Source of the DNA: Adiantum capillus-veneris
Taxonomy: Eukaryota > Streptophyta > Polypodiopsida > Polypodiales > Pteridaceae
DNA: 64,000 nt
NCBI GenBank assembly: GCA_014529385.2
Contig: CM043954.1
Coordinates: 96,615,247 to 96,679,246 of the forward strand
Direction: 5' to 3'
The notes under the pieces were generated by a model. It searched no databases. It worked only from the letters and a program-made list of their open reading frames with translations, and was not told where the DNA came from. Shown here piece by piece: positions 12,147-23,441 of the stretch (position 1 is the first letter of the stretch; every line of letters begins with the position of its first letter). Position numbers and translations under genes: made by a program.

Positions 12147-13839
12147 CATGCTATGCAAGATAATGGTATAAATCCACTTAAGCCCTGGGCAAAAATAATG
12201 GCCTCAAACGTGTATGCTCATAGCATAGACCGACCGTGGGGAGTTGCAATGCAAGATGCATAAATATAAGCCTTGCTTCACATAAGTTCGTCAAATGGAT
12301 TGAGCTATGAAATGTTAGCTATTATCAAATCCTGCTTAATCATAGCAACCTTTGCTCGACAAGTTGGCATAGTGAAAATTCATGTGGTGGTCGACATGGA
12401 ATTCAACTCATAGCTGTGGATGTCCATTATGCTTCATGTACCTATATTGCTTACTCCCTAGCAAGCTACAATGGCTTCGACATACTTATGTATCCAATGC
12501 ATAAAGAGATAGGGATCCATGTCGCTGGAACCTCCGGTATATACCTCTTTTAGAATCGACCTTGTCGAGTAAGATACCATACTAAAAAAATAAAATCACC
12601 AATAAACTATTGCATAAACAAAGCATACCTGAGTAATGCAATATTGGGTGCAGACACTTCAAAATGCCTGTCGGCTTCTTGAAGTATAAGAACGAGTCGG
12701 CCCTGCCAAATATCTTTACTATACAAGCCATAAGACTGACCAGTACTTAACGTATTGCAACTAAATAACTGACCAATTATTGCTCAGAGTCGGCCCTGCA
12801 GAATACCAATTATTGCTAACAATTCGTGATTCCCGTCGTTTCGAGTAAAATCCCAATGTTTCACAACATGTCATTCCTGTCGTGCTCCATGCAAGCTCCA
12901 TGGATTAGGTAGAACGATGTTTGCAAGCATATTTGCCAAAACTGCCCCAAGTTTGCCACCTGATGCCTCATTCTCGTCTCGTAGCTTCCCAACCTTGTCA
13001 GGGGCATAGCTTGTGCATTCAAAGTTCCTTGAATTTCAATGCCGAATTGACATGCAAACATGCCATGAAAACCTTTGTGTGGTTCTAGTGCAACAACTGC
13101 GGAAAAAGTGATATGAGTGCTTTCGGCAAGTTACTTTTGGCAATTTGCTTTGCTTCACGGGATCAATGTGTCGAAAATCCTTGAATCAATGAGCATTATT
13201 GTCTTTGCCAAGCCACAACCTTAGATTTTGCAGCATCAACAATTCATGGCGCTGGTGGCATGTAATCCAGGCATGCAAGGTTGCATGCCATGCTACATGG
13301 GTCCCTGCCCTTATCCGATGTGGGTGCCCCAAAATAGGGAACCTGTTTTAAACTTGAAATGAAAAATAACAAAAAAAATAATACCTCGCTATTCACAGCG
13401 ATGGCGACGGGTAGCTGCGCAGCATTTGCAGACGAAGGGAAACGGATTGTGATGCTCGATGGGGTACGGCCTTATGACATGAATCGTCTGGCATGGCGGA
13501 GAGCACCGTTCAAGCCCGCCCTCGTGGCGATTGGTGCAGGTCGAAACTCTTTCCTCCCTCGCTGCAAGCAGCCTTGCACACGGGCCTTGACCTTTGACTT
13601 CCTCATCGTCTGCTAAGCGGCCTTGCCCGTGCAGTTTTGCTGCGTCTTCTTCTTCTCCTCATGCAAGACATGCAACAGCCCCCCAAACGTGCGGACCTCA
13701 CCCTCCATAACCCGCAAGAGAGAGAGAGAGGTTTCCTTGTTATTCGATCGATCGATCGAGAGAGAGACAGAGAGAGAGACAAGAGACAGATCATGCAATC
13801 GATCTCCTTCCCCCATCCTCCGTGGCTCCTCCTCCCTGA
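12147..13839. other. Interior of the non-coding LTR element (leader side), no gene
   Basis: No protein homology recognised. A GA/CT-rich patch with GATC repeats lies at 13717-13792. Single short frames at 13359-13616 and 13623-13976 show no family features. Confidence 0.55.
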
Positions 13840-13851
13840 GCTCTGATACCA
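13840..13851 (-). other. tRNA primer-binding site of the non-coding LTR element
   Basis: The plus strand reads GCTCTGATACCA, so the minus strand is TGGTATCAGAGC, complementary to the 3' end of plant initiator Met-tRNA. It lies one base from the LTR end at 13853. Confidence 0.88.
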
Positions 13852-13852
13852 G

Positions 13853-13995
13853 TGAAAGGCATAGGGAACTGGAACATGCTCACCACCACCCAGCCATGCC
13901 CTATATAGACCCTTGGCCTGCTAAATATAGGGACCCTCTTGACTGCATGTCCATCCTGGCCCTTGGCCGTGTCTGATCCTACCCTTGGCATGACA
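13853..13995 (-). repeat. Right (5') LTR of the non-coding element
   Basis: Partner of 8747-8888, adjacent to the primer-binding site, ending CATGACA before GCGAA. Confidence 0.85.
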
Positions 13996-14343
13996 GCGAA
14001 TGCCTGCACCTGATGTGAAAATTGCCCGGAAAGAGGAGCATCAAAGCAGAAACATTACGTGCTATATATCACAAAGCGTAGATGATTGTAAGGGACCTGT
14101 TATGCAGTAAACGACATGGACAAAAATTTTGCGCAAAATGACGAAATAGCTTGTGTAGTACTGCTTGTAGTGGAAATGAAGGCCAAAATGAGGCCAAATC
14201 AAAAATCTGAGCAGACATAGCTCTGCGAGCTGACTCAAAAATTTTGTTGACTTGCTGACGCTCACCAAAGCTCATAGAAATTGGAGAAAGTGAGCAAGTG
14301 TGTGCTGGAGGTGCTAGCAATTAAGCCCGGGAGGATGCAACTT
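13996..14343 (-). other. 5' leader of the split copia element
   Basis: Sequence between the copia primer site and the point where the non-coding element entered, just before the gag ATG. No convincing protein. Confidence 0.6.
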
Positions 14344-14355
14344 GCTCTGATACCA
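14344..14355 (-). other. tRNA primer-binding site of the copia element
   Basis: GCTCTGATACCA on the plus strand (TGGTATCAGAGC on the minus), two bases from the LTR. Initiator Met-tRNA type. Confidence 0.9.
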
Positions 14356-14357
14356 AT

Positions 14358-14587
14358 TGTTAGAATTAGGGTGGCAAGAAAACACACTCGACTTGGAGAA
14401 GATGAAGGAAGGTCAAGCCTACACAACAGAGAGTGTATTACTTATTGTGCAATAGAAAGATTAGATAGCCCTAGAGTGATGGGCGTATATACAATGCACG
14501 GGGGGAAAACCCCCCTAGTGAGGGAAAAAATGCATCGCCAGTCATAAGTGTGTTCACACACATCACTACCACATGTATATGGTAACA
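14358..14587 (-). repeat. 5' LTR of the copia element
   Basis: 230 bp with TGTTAG..GTAACA ends, near-identical in content to the solo LTR at 7377-7599. Confidence 0.9.
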
Positions 14588-15084
14588 CTTAGATGGTGAT
14601 ATAGAAAACTAGAGCTAGTAGGAATGAATACCAGGGGCTGGTTATCCTTCAATATAGGGTGTTGTGGTTCATGGAGAACGGCCTCCTTATATGGTAATAT
14701 GGGTGGGTGGTCAATAAGTGTGTGTATGTTTGTGGCATGTATGATATTGACTATGCCAACCCACATGATATTCACTATGCCAACCCACCATCCACAACAA
14801 CCAACCACTGCAGCCCCACTGACCATCGCCCATTGATCGCCGGCCACTGACTTACCGGCCATCGGACATAGTACTAACGGTATGTACATATGCACTTAGT
14901 ATCTTTGGGATCTTGAATTTTCTCCATACCATCCATGATAAAAAATAAGACCTCATTAGTGGGCAAGCTAGAATCCACCAAATATATATGCACAGTTGGT
15001 TTCTCCATATCTGGGGATCTTACAAACCATGCAACATACATTACGGTGGGCAAAATTGATAGGTGGGCATTGTAAGTACACACA

Positions 15085-15138
<54 letters not shown>

Positions 15139-15984
15139 TATAATCCCTCCCTATCACTAGTATATGCACACACATACTCTCATTGTTAAGCATACACACA
15201 CTTCCAATCACTTTATCTCAAACCACACATATACACATATAAATAACGGTGCATACGCATACATAGTCCCTCCATACGGATACATATGTACATATCCACA
15301 TTGACACATGCTTAGACATACAAGTACATAACTAGTATTAAAAACCATATATATGCATAACAAGCACATACCTACACACTCATCTTTGAAAAGTCAAAGA
15401 AAAATCATAATTGATGGCCTATAACAATCCCACTTGGAGGGGTGCTCTAGAGCGTTTTGAATTGCTAGGCAACCCCACAAGAACCATGTGCAATTACAAA
15501 AATCTACCTTAAACCTCTTTATGGGCCAGAACATTACCACCGCCAATGATGAGGACATGCATCATAGACCATGCCAATAAGTGGTCCCATTCATGTTCAA
15601 TTTGCTTAAACCATACTAAGACATCCACCATCCTAATGAGTGGAAATCCTATCATCAACCAAAGTAATTGCAACCGCCTACAAAGGCAATAATCCCACTT
15701 TCATTGCTATGGAAATTCTTGTAATTTAAAACCCACCAATAGTTATATTTATCACCTCTATCTAGATGTTGGATCCAAGTGAGCTAAGCTAGAGCATTTA
15801 GCCCATGTGAATGCACTATGTATTTCCATGTGAAGCCAAGGAGTCAACCATAAGCACACCTACTTACTCTGACTAAGAAAATGAGGATTTATATTAACCA
15901 CACCTCATTCATCCTCTCCTTCACCTATAAAAGGAGGCTATTGGGACACACTTGGGAGACATCATTTGACAAAGCACAAGACAT
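14588..15984. other. Intergenic with a (CA)n microsatellite
   Basis: No gene recognised. A roughly 55-bp CA run lies at about 15081-15135, and the surrounding 15136-15380 is rich in CACATATACATA-like phrases. 15380-15984 is unremarkable. Confidence 0.55.
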
Positions 15985-16411
15985 TGAGAGTTCACACTTA
16001 AGGGCATCTGCACTTTGGGATGCACATTATAAGAGGCATTGAGGTCTAGAGAATTATAAGCAACACACCCTATTTGTGAGAGGTAAAGTAGTGGAGATGC
16101 ACTTAATGTGCATCTCCACTTTGGTATGTGCATTACAAGAGTCATTGAGGTCTAGGGAATTATAAGAAACACACCCTATTTGCGAGAGGTATTATAAGCA
16201 ACACACCGAGGGTTCAATTACACACTACACACTTTGAACTTGGAGCACTAGCTATGCATCACATTAGTTAAGCAATTATTAGCATCACTTTCTCCACCAC
16301 TCCAATGACATGCTATGCAAGTGTGCATTCTCAACACCTTGTGCTATTTCAAATGATATCCCCCAAAAGTGTGCCGATAGCACTTAAGTGTATCTTAACT
16401 TTGGGATGCAC
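15985..16411 (+). repeat. Dispersed repeat, target of the hAT insertion (left part)
   Basis: Contains at least two partial copies of a module reading CTTTGGGATGCACATTATAAG, AGGCATTGAGGTCTAG, CACACCCTATTTGTGAGAGG (16013-16082; a second at 16107-16190). A third copy ends at ATTATGAG (16412-16419), where the hAT element begins, and continues at 34544 after it. The module also includes ATTAGCATCACTTTCTCCACC, found again at about 34695-34715. Confidence 0.82.
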
Positions 16412-16419
16412 ATTATGAG
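16412..16419 (+). repeat. 8-bp target-site duplication, left copy
   Basis: ATTATGAG, identical to 34544-34551. Eight base pairs is the characteristic hAT length. The related uninterrupted module at 16026-16033 reads ATTATAAG at the same place. Confidence 0.88.
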
Positions 16420-16436
16420 CCTGGGGATCCACTTCA
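16420..16436 (+). repeat. hAT terminal inverted repeat, left
   Basis: CCTGGGGATCCACTTCA; compared with the right end it matches at C, GGGG, TCCAC and TTCAAAA with one base missing near the tip. Confidence 0.72.
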
Positions 16437-16842
16437 AAATATGCAAATGTAGCATGTGAGTTTACTTGGAGGGGTTTTTGTATTTCCAAGAGTTACAAAA
16501 CTACATGTACAAGGGGGGACTAAACTATGATTTTTTAAAGAAAAAATTATAGATATATGAAAGGAAAGGGGTCTTTCAATTCATGGTGAAATGCAAGGAT
16601 TTTAATTACGCGATGATGCATTTTGTTAAATGTTAATTATTGTTATTATTATCACTATTTTTTTCATGTTAATAACATATCTAATGTCATGACCTACGAA
16701 AACCGGTAGAAAACGTAGAACCGGCGGGACAACCAACAATCCCGACAAGCCCGACGGGTTTAACATGAAACCCGGCGGGCCCGGCGGGACAAGCAAGAAT
16801 CCCGCCGGGCCCGTCATGTACCCCCTCCATATTTGGCGGCTC
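16437..16842. other. hAT left subterminal region
   Basis: AT-rich, then a GC-rich patch (16708-16816) with repeated CCGGCGGG / CCCGCCGGG words. The same words recur, inverted, near the right end at 34313-34329. No gene. Confidence 0.6.
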
Positions 16843-16849
16843 TATATAA
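16843..16849 (+). promoter_or_regulatory. TATA box, candidate hAT transposase promoter
   Basis: TATATAA in GGCGGCTCTATATAACCCC, about 700 bases before the first transposase exon. The equivalent inverted arrangement at 34301-34308 supports it being part of the element's ends. Confidence 0.55.
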
Positions 16850-16980
16850 CCCCTTTATAGACATCACATCACATCACCTCTTCTCTAAATTTGGTCATCC
16901 TTTAAAATTTAGAAGAAAAACTAAAAGGTAAAAACATGAATAGTCTTTAAAAAAAATAAAACTTAATGTAACTCTGATCA

Positions 16981-17400
16981 TGGATCATTAGTTCTTTTTT
17001 GGACTGAACTAATTCTTGAAAGGAGGTAGAAAGGTGAATCTTTGGGTCGGTATCTCTACATTTGGGATGGACTGATCTCATGTTTGGTTCACCATTATAT
17101 TTGCTAAATTGATTAGAAATTCTATCATGGGTCATTGGTTCTTTTTTGGACTGAACTGATTCTTGAAAAGAGATAGAAAGGTGAATCTTTGGGTCGATAT
17201 CTCTACTTTTGGGATGGACTGATCACATGTTTGATTCACCGCTGTATTTGCTTGCTATTCCGATTAGATGGGTCATTAGTTCTTTTTTGGACTGGACTGA
17301 TTCATGAAAGGAGGTAGGAAGGTGAATCTTTGGGTCGATATCTCTACTTTTGGGATGGACTGATCACATATTTGATTCACCGTTGTATTTGCTTGCTCAT
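16981..17400 (+). repeat. Tandem repeat, about 3 x 143 bp, hAT left end
   Basis: Units start at 16981, 17128 and 17269 with TGG(A/G)TCATT and share TTCTTTTTTGGACTG, GGTGAATCTTTGGGTCG and GGGATGGACTGATC. They lie between the left TATA box and the transposase, where they could serve as transposase-binding or promoter sequence. Confidence 0.9.
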
Positions 17401-17552
17401 GTTTGAGTAGATTGAGGTTTATTCCCTTCAGGCTTCACTACTACGCTTGTGTGTGATATTGATTATAACACTAATGTTGGGTTTGAATAATACTTGAAAG
17501 AAGAGATAGCATACTGAGCTATGTTTATTGGTATTGCAGGCATCCAATAAGT

Positions 17553-19846
17553 ATGTCTTCCACCGGGAATGTGAGCGGTGATTTTGGTGTCTCAAGCCTG
17601 GCTTCCTTGAGGAGACCTCCTACCTGGATGCCAGGTCCTGCTTTGTAGGGCACCACTACGCAGGGCAAGCGAAAGGCAGGTGGAAAAAGTACAAGACCCG
17701 AGTGGAATTTTGCCACAAATTTAAATAAGTATCAAGATTGGAAATGTAACTTTTGTGGCGAAGAGAAATCTGGAGGAGCACCAAGAATAAGGGATCATTT
17801 GCTAGGTGGCAATACCAGAATCCAAGGAGGAAAGTGCAAGGGCTTAGGTGCAGAAGAAGCAGCTATGCACTTAAACGCTTTAATTGGTAAGCTAATTTCC
17901 ACGAGCAAAAGATAAAAAATCTCTACTTTCGACCATCACACCCCGGTATCGATAAGATCAAACCAGTACGAGGGATCATTGGGTGTAACTCCCACCAATG
18001 GAAGCACTCAAAGTAGGGAACCAACTTCTCATATCGGTGGAACTACACCTCCAAACCATGGATCTCCTGACTTTCAGGTAGGATCGTCAAAAAGTAGATA
18101 GGTTAGCTTACATAAGAGCTTCAAAACGATTGCCTTAGAAGAAGCACAACTTGCACTAGCTAAAGCCGTCTATTTCACTGGGGGATCATTGGCCATTGTC
18201 ACCCGTGATGCATGGAAGTCATCTTGGAAATGCATTGGGGAGTATGGTACTGGATTTACCCCTCCAACATATCACCATATGAGAAACCAACTGTTGGATA
18301 AATGTTACACAAGCACACAACAGGATATTCAAAGGGTAATATTAAATGCAACATAACAATCTGGATACACCATAGTTAGTGATGGTTGGTCCAAAGTTCA
18401 AAGGCGGACATTGATCAACATCATGCTTGTATGTCCTCGTGGTGAATGTTTTATCAAAGTTGTGGATAGCTCTGGTCAAATAAAGTCTGGCAATTTTATA
18501 GCTGACATCATTGGCGACGCAGTTGAGGAACTTGGAAAAGAAAATGTTGTCCAAGTAATCATGGACAATGCCAAAAATTGCAGGGCTGTAGGTAGGATAC
18601 TTGAAAGTCGCTTCTCTCACCTATATAGTGCTGGTTGCAGTACACACAGCTTGAACTTGGTATTGCAAGATTGGTACAAGAGTAATGACACAGAGTGGTT
18701 CAAATGGATAGTAGACAATGATCGCTTAATAGTCAAGTTTGTTTTGAAGCGTCAGAGGGTTCTTGACATGTACCGTCAGAGGATGTCTACTATGTTAAAA
18801 TTGTCGTGCGAAACTAGATTTTGCACCAACTACTATACGGTAGAATCACTAATAAAAAATAAGAATGCTGTGATGGAGACATTTGTTTGTGCCACTTTTC
18901 AGAATAGGAGGCCAGTCAAAGGGAGAAGATAAAAAGCAAAATAGGGGTGATCAGAGATCTACTAGCTGATCGCCACTTCTGGGATGATATGGTGGATGTG
19001 CACAATGTCATGATTCCAATTATGCTCGCATTACGCCAACTGGATTCTGCCTTGCCTAACATAGGTAAGGTGTGGATGGATTGGTGGAGTGTTCAAGAAA
19101 GCCTTGCAAATCCAGAGGAGCCCCAGGAGCCAATTGTGAAGCCTTGGAAGACACCATTCACTCAAAAGAGGAGAGAAATTTTGAGAAAGTATGTGCATGG
19201 TCGATGGGTTGGAGCACATAGTCCACTACACAGCGTAGCTTTCTTATTGGATCCAGAGTATTGGGCAATGGAAATAGACAAACTTGATGAGGATGTGCTG
19301 GAAGACTTTTATGATGTGATAGGCAGATTTTATGCTGATCCTGATGAGCATGCATCAGCTGTTACTGATCTTACGAAGTTTAAACTCAAAGAGGGTAAGT
19401 TTGATACAGAATTTGTGTAGAAACTTGCCATGGAGCAACCAGCGTGGAAGTGGTGGATGATGAATGGTGGTAGTGCACCCACCCTTAAACGCCTAGCTGT
19501 TAGAATACTAGCCCAATGTGCATCCAATTCAAGTTCTGAGAGAAACTGGAGTACATATAAATATGTACATTCCACCATCAGAAACCGCCTTCTAAATTCA
19601 AGAGCTGAAAAATTGGTGTATATGTACTGTAACCATCGGCTATTGGCAAGAGTGCAAGCTGAGAACTACAAAGAGGAGATGCCGCGCTGGACTTATGATG
19701 TAACCAATGATGAGGTGGACAAAGACACTGAGCTGCAAGGGGAATCTCATGAAGTAGAAACTACATGTACTTTAGAAGAGATTGAAGAGAATTTGGAAAT
19801 TGAACCAACTTTGAACCGTCACAGCAAGCGACGATGGTTTAATTAA
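17553..19846 (+). pseudogene. hAT transposase (BED finger, DUF659, hATC), broken
   Basis: A TTGCAG acceptor-like site precedes the ATG at 17553; that frame meets TAG after about 31 codons. At about 17739-17880 comes a BED-type zinc finger (WKCNFCGEEKSGGAPRIRDHLL). At 18240-18660 follows the DUF659 block, the first part of the RNase H-like catalytic core: PPTYHHMRNQLLDKCY, then TIVSDGWSK (Asp), INIMLV, and VVQVIMDNAKN (Asp). A TAA interrupts it near 18337. After a frameshift (18932/18947) comes the helical region with AFLLDPEYW. An in-frame TAG at 19418-19420 separates it from the C-terminal hATC dimerisation domain (PAWKWWMMNG, LAVRILAQ, SSERNWS, NRLL). Domain order and motifs are those of plant DUF659-type hAT transposases; the lesions make this copy inactive. 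Confidence 0.9.
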
Positions 19847-20133
19847 TAGATTATCGAATCCATTGAGTGACTTCTGTTTAAGTTCAGAAAACTGTTTATC
19901 TTATAAGCTTTTTTTAATATTTAGTTTAAGGTTTAGACATTTGCTTAATAATAAACGAAGCCCTTAAAACCTTTACAAGGCCACAAATCACTATTAAAGC
20001 TTCATAATATACAAAGCCCTAACAAATCTTTGCATTATCACATATCATAATTGAAGCTGAAGTGAAAACAATTCACAATTCACTAATAATTTCTCGCAAG
20101 ACAACGAGTAAATGTTTTCAGATGTTACAAAAA
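19847..20133. other. Spacer between convergent hAT genes
   Basis: AT-rich, no gene. Contains AATAATAAAC and similar words that could act as polyadenylation signals for the transposase. Confidence 0.4.
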
Positions 20134-21077
20134 CTATCCAAGTGATAGTGAAATATTTGTGAGAATATCTTCATTCTCCTGTTCACGCTGACCTTTAAGC
20201 TTATTATAGTCTTCAGACATTTTGAACATTGCATATAGCTTTTTGGATATCTCATACTCACATATAGCACAATGAAAGCTATTCATCATGCTTTGCATCA
20301 AGCATGATATATGGTACATATGTCCGCATGGCAAGCTGAAGTGACCACACCACTCATGAAAGAATGATCTACATATGGGGCAAGGACCACCGTTCTCACC
20401 AAAAGCTGGAGGGGCCTCAATAGATGTTGGGTGCTCAATCAATGTGGCAGCATTTTGTTTTTTTATAGTCGCCTCTAACTCTTTTACGTGGCGAGATAGC
20501 ACCTTCACATCCCTTTGCAAGTCTCTATTTAGGGTTGCTTCAGAATGAGAGCCTTGTGTAGCTTGTGATGCTTGCCTGAGTTGAGTTTGAAGATCCTCCT
20601 TAACTTGGTGCACTTCCATTGATGCACCTTCTAGTGCCAATGACATCTCTTGCCGTGTGACGGTGATTGCACTGCTGCGAATGTCCTCAACCGTCATATG
20701 AGGTGTCCTTGAGCTGAAGTCCACTGCTTCACCCAAGACATAATGCATGTATAACATCTTGGAAAACCACAATGGACAATCCATATGATGCATAGGATGA
20801 CCCATAACATCGAGATATATGTTCTCTCCATTGTCTCGTATGTCTGCATTAATGCATTGTGATAGCTTGAGTCCGCCTTTCTTGATGTTGTCATCTGCAA
20901 CGCCTGGCCATATGGATTTGACAATTTCACGGTCAATCCTAGAGTTCACCTCTTTCCATTGTGTACCCACTGGGAGCAACGAGCTGCAATTCGAGCGTTG
21001 TCATTCACTCCACCGCCTTGACACATGGATCTGAGACGCTCAAAAGCGCGCTTAGCCCTTTGATTCTCATTATCCAT
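20134..21077 (-). pseudogene. RING-H2 zinc-finger protein with coiled coil (hAT cargo)
   Basis: The minus-strand main frame is 20979-20134 (281 codons). An upstream ATG at 21077 opens another frame (MDNENQRAKRAFERLRSMCQ) that runs into it but is out of phase, so a frameshift or small intron lies near 20960. Near the C-terminus the cysteines and histidines follow C200-x2-C203-x14-C218-x-H220-x2-H223-x2-C226-x10-C237-x2-C240, a canonical RING-H2 spacing; proteins of this class are often ubiquitin or SUMO E3 ligases. Residues about 123-175 look like a coiled coil. The N-terminal part (IWPGVADD, MHHMDCPLWFSKMLY) matches nothing I know. It is convergent with the transposase and in tandem with the kinase. 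E3 activity is inference. Confidence 0.72.
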
Positions 21078-21121
21078 ATCCTGATTAAACACTATACTTT
21101 AGTTACGGCATACAAACTAAA

Positions 21122-21262
21122 TGATAATCAATTGCTATAAGAGTAACCACCATTTTACGACAATCAATTGCTATAAGAGTAACCACGACAATCAATTGAT
21201 ATTAGAATAACCACCATCTTACGACAATCAATTGATATAAGAGTAACCACCATTTTTTAAAT
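21122..21262 (-). repeat. Short tandem repeat between RING and kinase genes
   Basis: Four imperfect copies of ACGACAATCAATTG(C/A)TATAAG-AGTAACCAC, unit about 30-45 bp, in the gap upstream of the RING gene. Confidence 0.85.
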
Positions 21263-21497
21263 CAATGAATGACAATCAATGATTCCACATGGCTTATTGC
21301 TTGAAACTTAAGAGAAAATACAAAACTCATAGAAAATCTGTTGTCTATTGAGATATAACAAAGTGTTTTTATTACTCATACATCATCCATGGCGCATAAA
21401 ACCCAAATTTTAAAAGTGCTTTTATAAGTCAAAAGTCTCAGAAAACCCTGCTTCATAAAGTACATCATATATCCATCAAAAAAATGCTACCCTCATT

Positions 21498-22931
21498 TCA
21501 GAGGGAGGGCGTAAGCATCGTTCTGGGCTGGGCTTCAAATCTTTCTAATTCTTTGTCCAAAAGTGCCAAGGTCTTTCTCTCTGTGGTTTTCTTCCTCACC
21601 CAACCTTCCACAACAATCCTAGATATGGCTTGTACCTCCACTAAAACCTTATGTTTGAACCAATCTGTGCTGTAGTAGTCAGAGAACTCTCCACAAAACT
21701 TACAGAATTGCCATATCACCCATCCTATGGCGTACACATCTATGGCCTTGGTCCATGGGCACGGGTGATTGCCATCTAGTAACTCAGGAGCTCGCCAAGG
21801 ATGAAGCTTTTGCCAGTTTTCATCGGTATTGTTGGTCTTTTGTGTCTCTAAGCCAACACGTAGAGCCAATCCCCAATCAATTATTCCAATACGGGGAGTG
21901 AGATCCTTGGTAAAGTCCAACATGATGTTCCATGGATGGAGATCATTGTGGATCACTCCCTCGTCATGTGCGATTCGCAATGCCTTCACCAAGGCATGGA
22001 TCAACGAGGGAGCATGATTGCACAGGCTCTTGATACGTGTTTTCTGGTCTTCAGGGATCTTCCCTTTCCCCTCTTGATGCACTACAAGCATTGTGAAAGA
22101 GCCATGTGGATGGGGCACTGTCTTCATAAGATCACCTAAAGTTCCCCCATTGAAGTAGGGGAATATCAGAAACCATGGCAACGTTACAGAGTGGGAAATA
22201 CTCCTCACAATCCCTCTATGGTTGAGATCTACCCTACTTTCTGATGCAAAGCTTTTCCACTGATGCTTGGCCTGTCCTTTGAACTCCTTGGCACAATAAG
22301 TATTCGTTGCAGGAAGGAAACTGATCCCTTTGATTTGGACTTGCCACCCTGTGCCATAAGCCCCTGACCCAAGTTTCTTGATCTTCTTAATGGACTTATT
22401 TGGAATGACCAGAGCCATACTACATTCAGAATTGTATATACTGCTCTCCAGGTGACTGGCAGAAGCAGTAGAAACCGATGTTCCCTCAATGGCAGCCTCC
22501 TCAATAAACGGTTCTCCAACTTGGCTGCTCCCCACAACTTTGGTGATAGCCATTCGCATTTTCTTGCTTAGGACAAACTGTGTGTCTATGAGGGATGCTC
22601 GCCTTGACCTCTTCTTTTCGGCTCTCCATCTAGTGTTCCAATGCTCTAGCTTACCCTTGTCTACTTCTTGAAGGCATTCCTCTTTCAAATCAGAGGCCAC
22701 CTTGGGCAAATTGCCCACCCAATTGCTCAGTAATGAGATTATTGATTCGGTTGTTTTGTCTAGATATAACAACAATATTTTGCGGGCAATCTCACTGTAT
22801 AATTATTGCAATCTAAACTCATCTACAACAATCTGCGCTATATCGTCGGGATCTAGTGCACTGACGATCGTAATCAACAATTGTCTAATTTTCTTTTTGA
22901 ACTCTATCATTGAAGTAGCAGAAGGATCCAT
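21498..22931 (-). pseudogene. Ser/Thr protein kinase (hAT cargo), one in-frame stop
   Basis: ATG at 22931 (MDPSATSMIEFKKK). A single in-frame TAA at 22803-22805 interrupts an otherwise open frame to 21498. Numbering from 22775: glycine loop LGSGAYGTGW at 135-144, ATP-binding Lys in CAKEF (163), catalytic loop IHNDLHPWN with Asp278 and Asn283, metal-binding Asp in DWG (300-302, in place of DFG), and RAPELL (328-333). HND instead of HRD makes it a non-RD kinase. An insert rich in basic residues separates the N- and C-lobes (about 220-255). All catalytic residues are present, so the ancestor was probably active. The roughly 130 residues before the kinase domain are not recognised. Carriage of a kinase by a hAT element is unusual. 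Confidence 0.82.
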
Positions 22932-23044
22932 TTTGCCTGCAATGGTATTATTGCGAACAACACATTGTGAAATATAACTATGTGCCACTGCATTTGGATC
23001 TTTCTACGTGAAAGAAAAAGTGCAATATAGACCATAGATCTCGT

Positions 23045-23096
23045 ATGCTTTTGTAGTGACACACCTAATCGCAATTGCAACCATGTGCCAATGCCT
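23045..23096 (+). repeat. Displaced unit of the 87-bp hAT satellite
   Basis: GCTTTTGTAGTGACACACC, AATCGCAATTGCAACCATG and TGCCAATGCC match one half-unit of the array at 32970-34115 in the same orientation. It stops exactly where the 29-nt inverted repeat begins, as if the array had been split by the inner block. Confidence 0.88.
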
Positions 23097-23125
23097 CATT
23101 AGGGCCAAAAACGACTCAAAAAGGG
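23097..23125 (+). repeat. 29-nt terminal inverted repeat, left
   Basis: Exact reverse complement of 32881-32909; inward of it similarity fades within about 20 bases. Confidence 0.95.
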
Positions 23126-23441
23126 TTGTGTAAGGAATTGGTTTAATTACTAATTAGTAGAGCCATTTGTGGTCAAAGCGGCTCAAAATTTATCCGTTTT
23201 GGTCATTTAAAGCATATCTACGCAATCTAAAGCGTATCTAGGTACATATTTCTAAATATTCAAAAAGATATCGTTTTCTTCACATTCCTTTGTGGCTCAC
23301 CTCGAAATTTGTTTTCATTTACTTCACATGGCGGCAAATAGTTGTTTCCACTTTTGAATCTCTCTTTTTTCTCTCACCTTTCGCGAGCTTTTTCTCTTCT
23401 TCTCTGATGCACCTTGTTCTGCTGCTCCTTCATTACTTACA
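23126..23441. other. Spacer upstream of the transposase-like gene
   Basis: AT-rich with no clear core promoter; ends in a CT-rich stretch (23365-23410) just before the ATG at 23442. Confidence 0.4.

Larger units (their letters stand above)
8747..13995 (-). mobile_element. 5.2-kb LTR element without coding sequence (LARD-like)
   Basis: A short LTR (about 142 bp, TGAAAGG..CATGACA) stands at each end (8747-8888, 13853-13995), with about ten differences between the two. A minus-strand primer site lies just inside the right LTR (13840-13851) and a purine-rich tract just inside the left one (right of 8888). Left flank GCAAA (8742-8746) and right flank GCGAA (13996-14000) look like a target duplication with one transition. 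It sits just upstream of the copia gag start codon. The 4.9-kb interior shows no gag, protease, integrase or RT in any frame, so it would have needed enzymes from another element. Confidence 0.82.

Noticed and set aside
20979-20981. TTG as start of the RING gene, and likewise TTG at 22775 for the kinase
   Set aside because: These are nuclear plant genes. ATG codons exist upstream (21077; 22931), and the gap is better explained by a frameshift and a stop mutation respectively.
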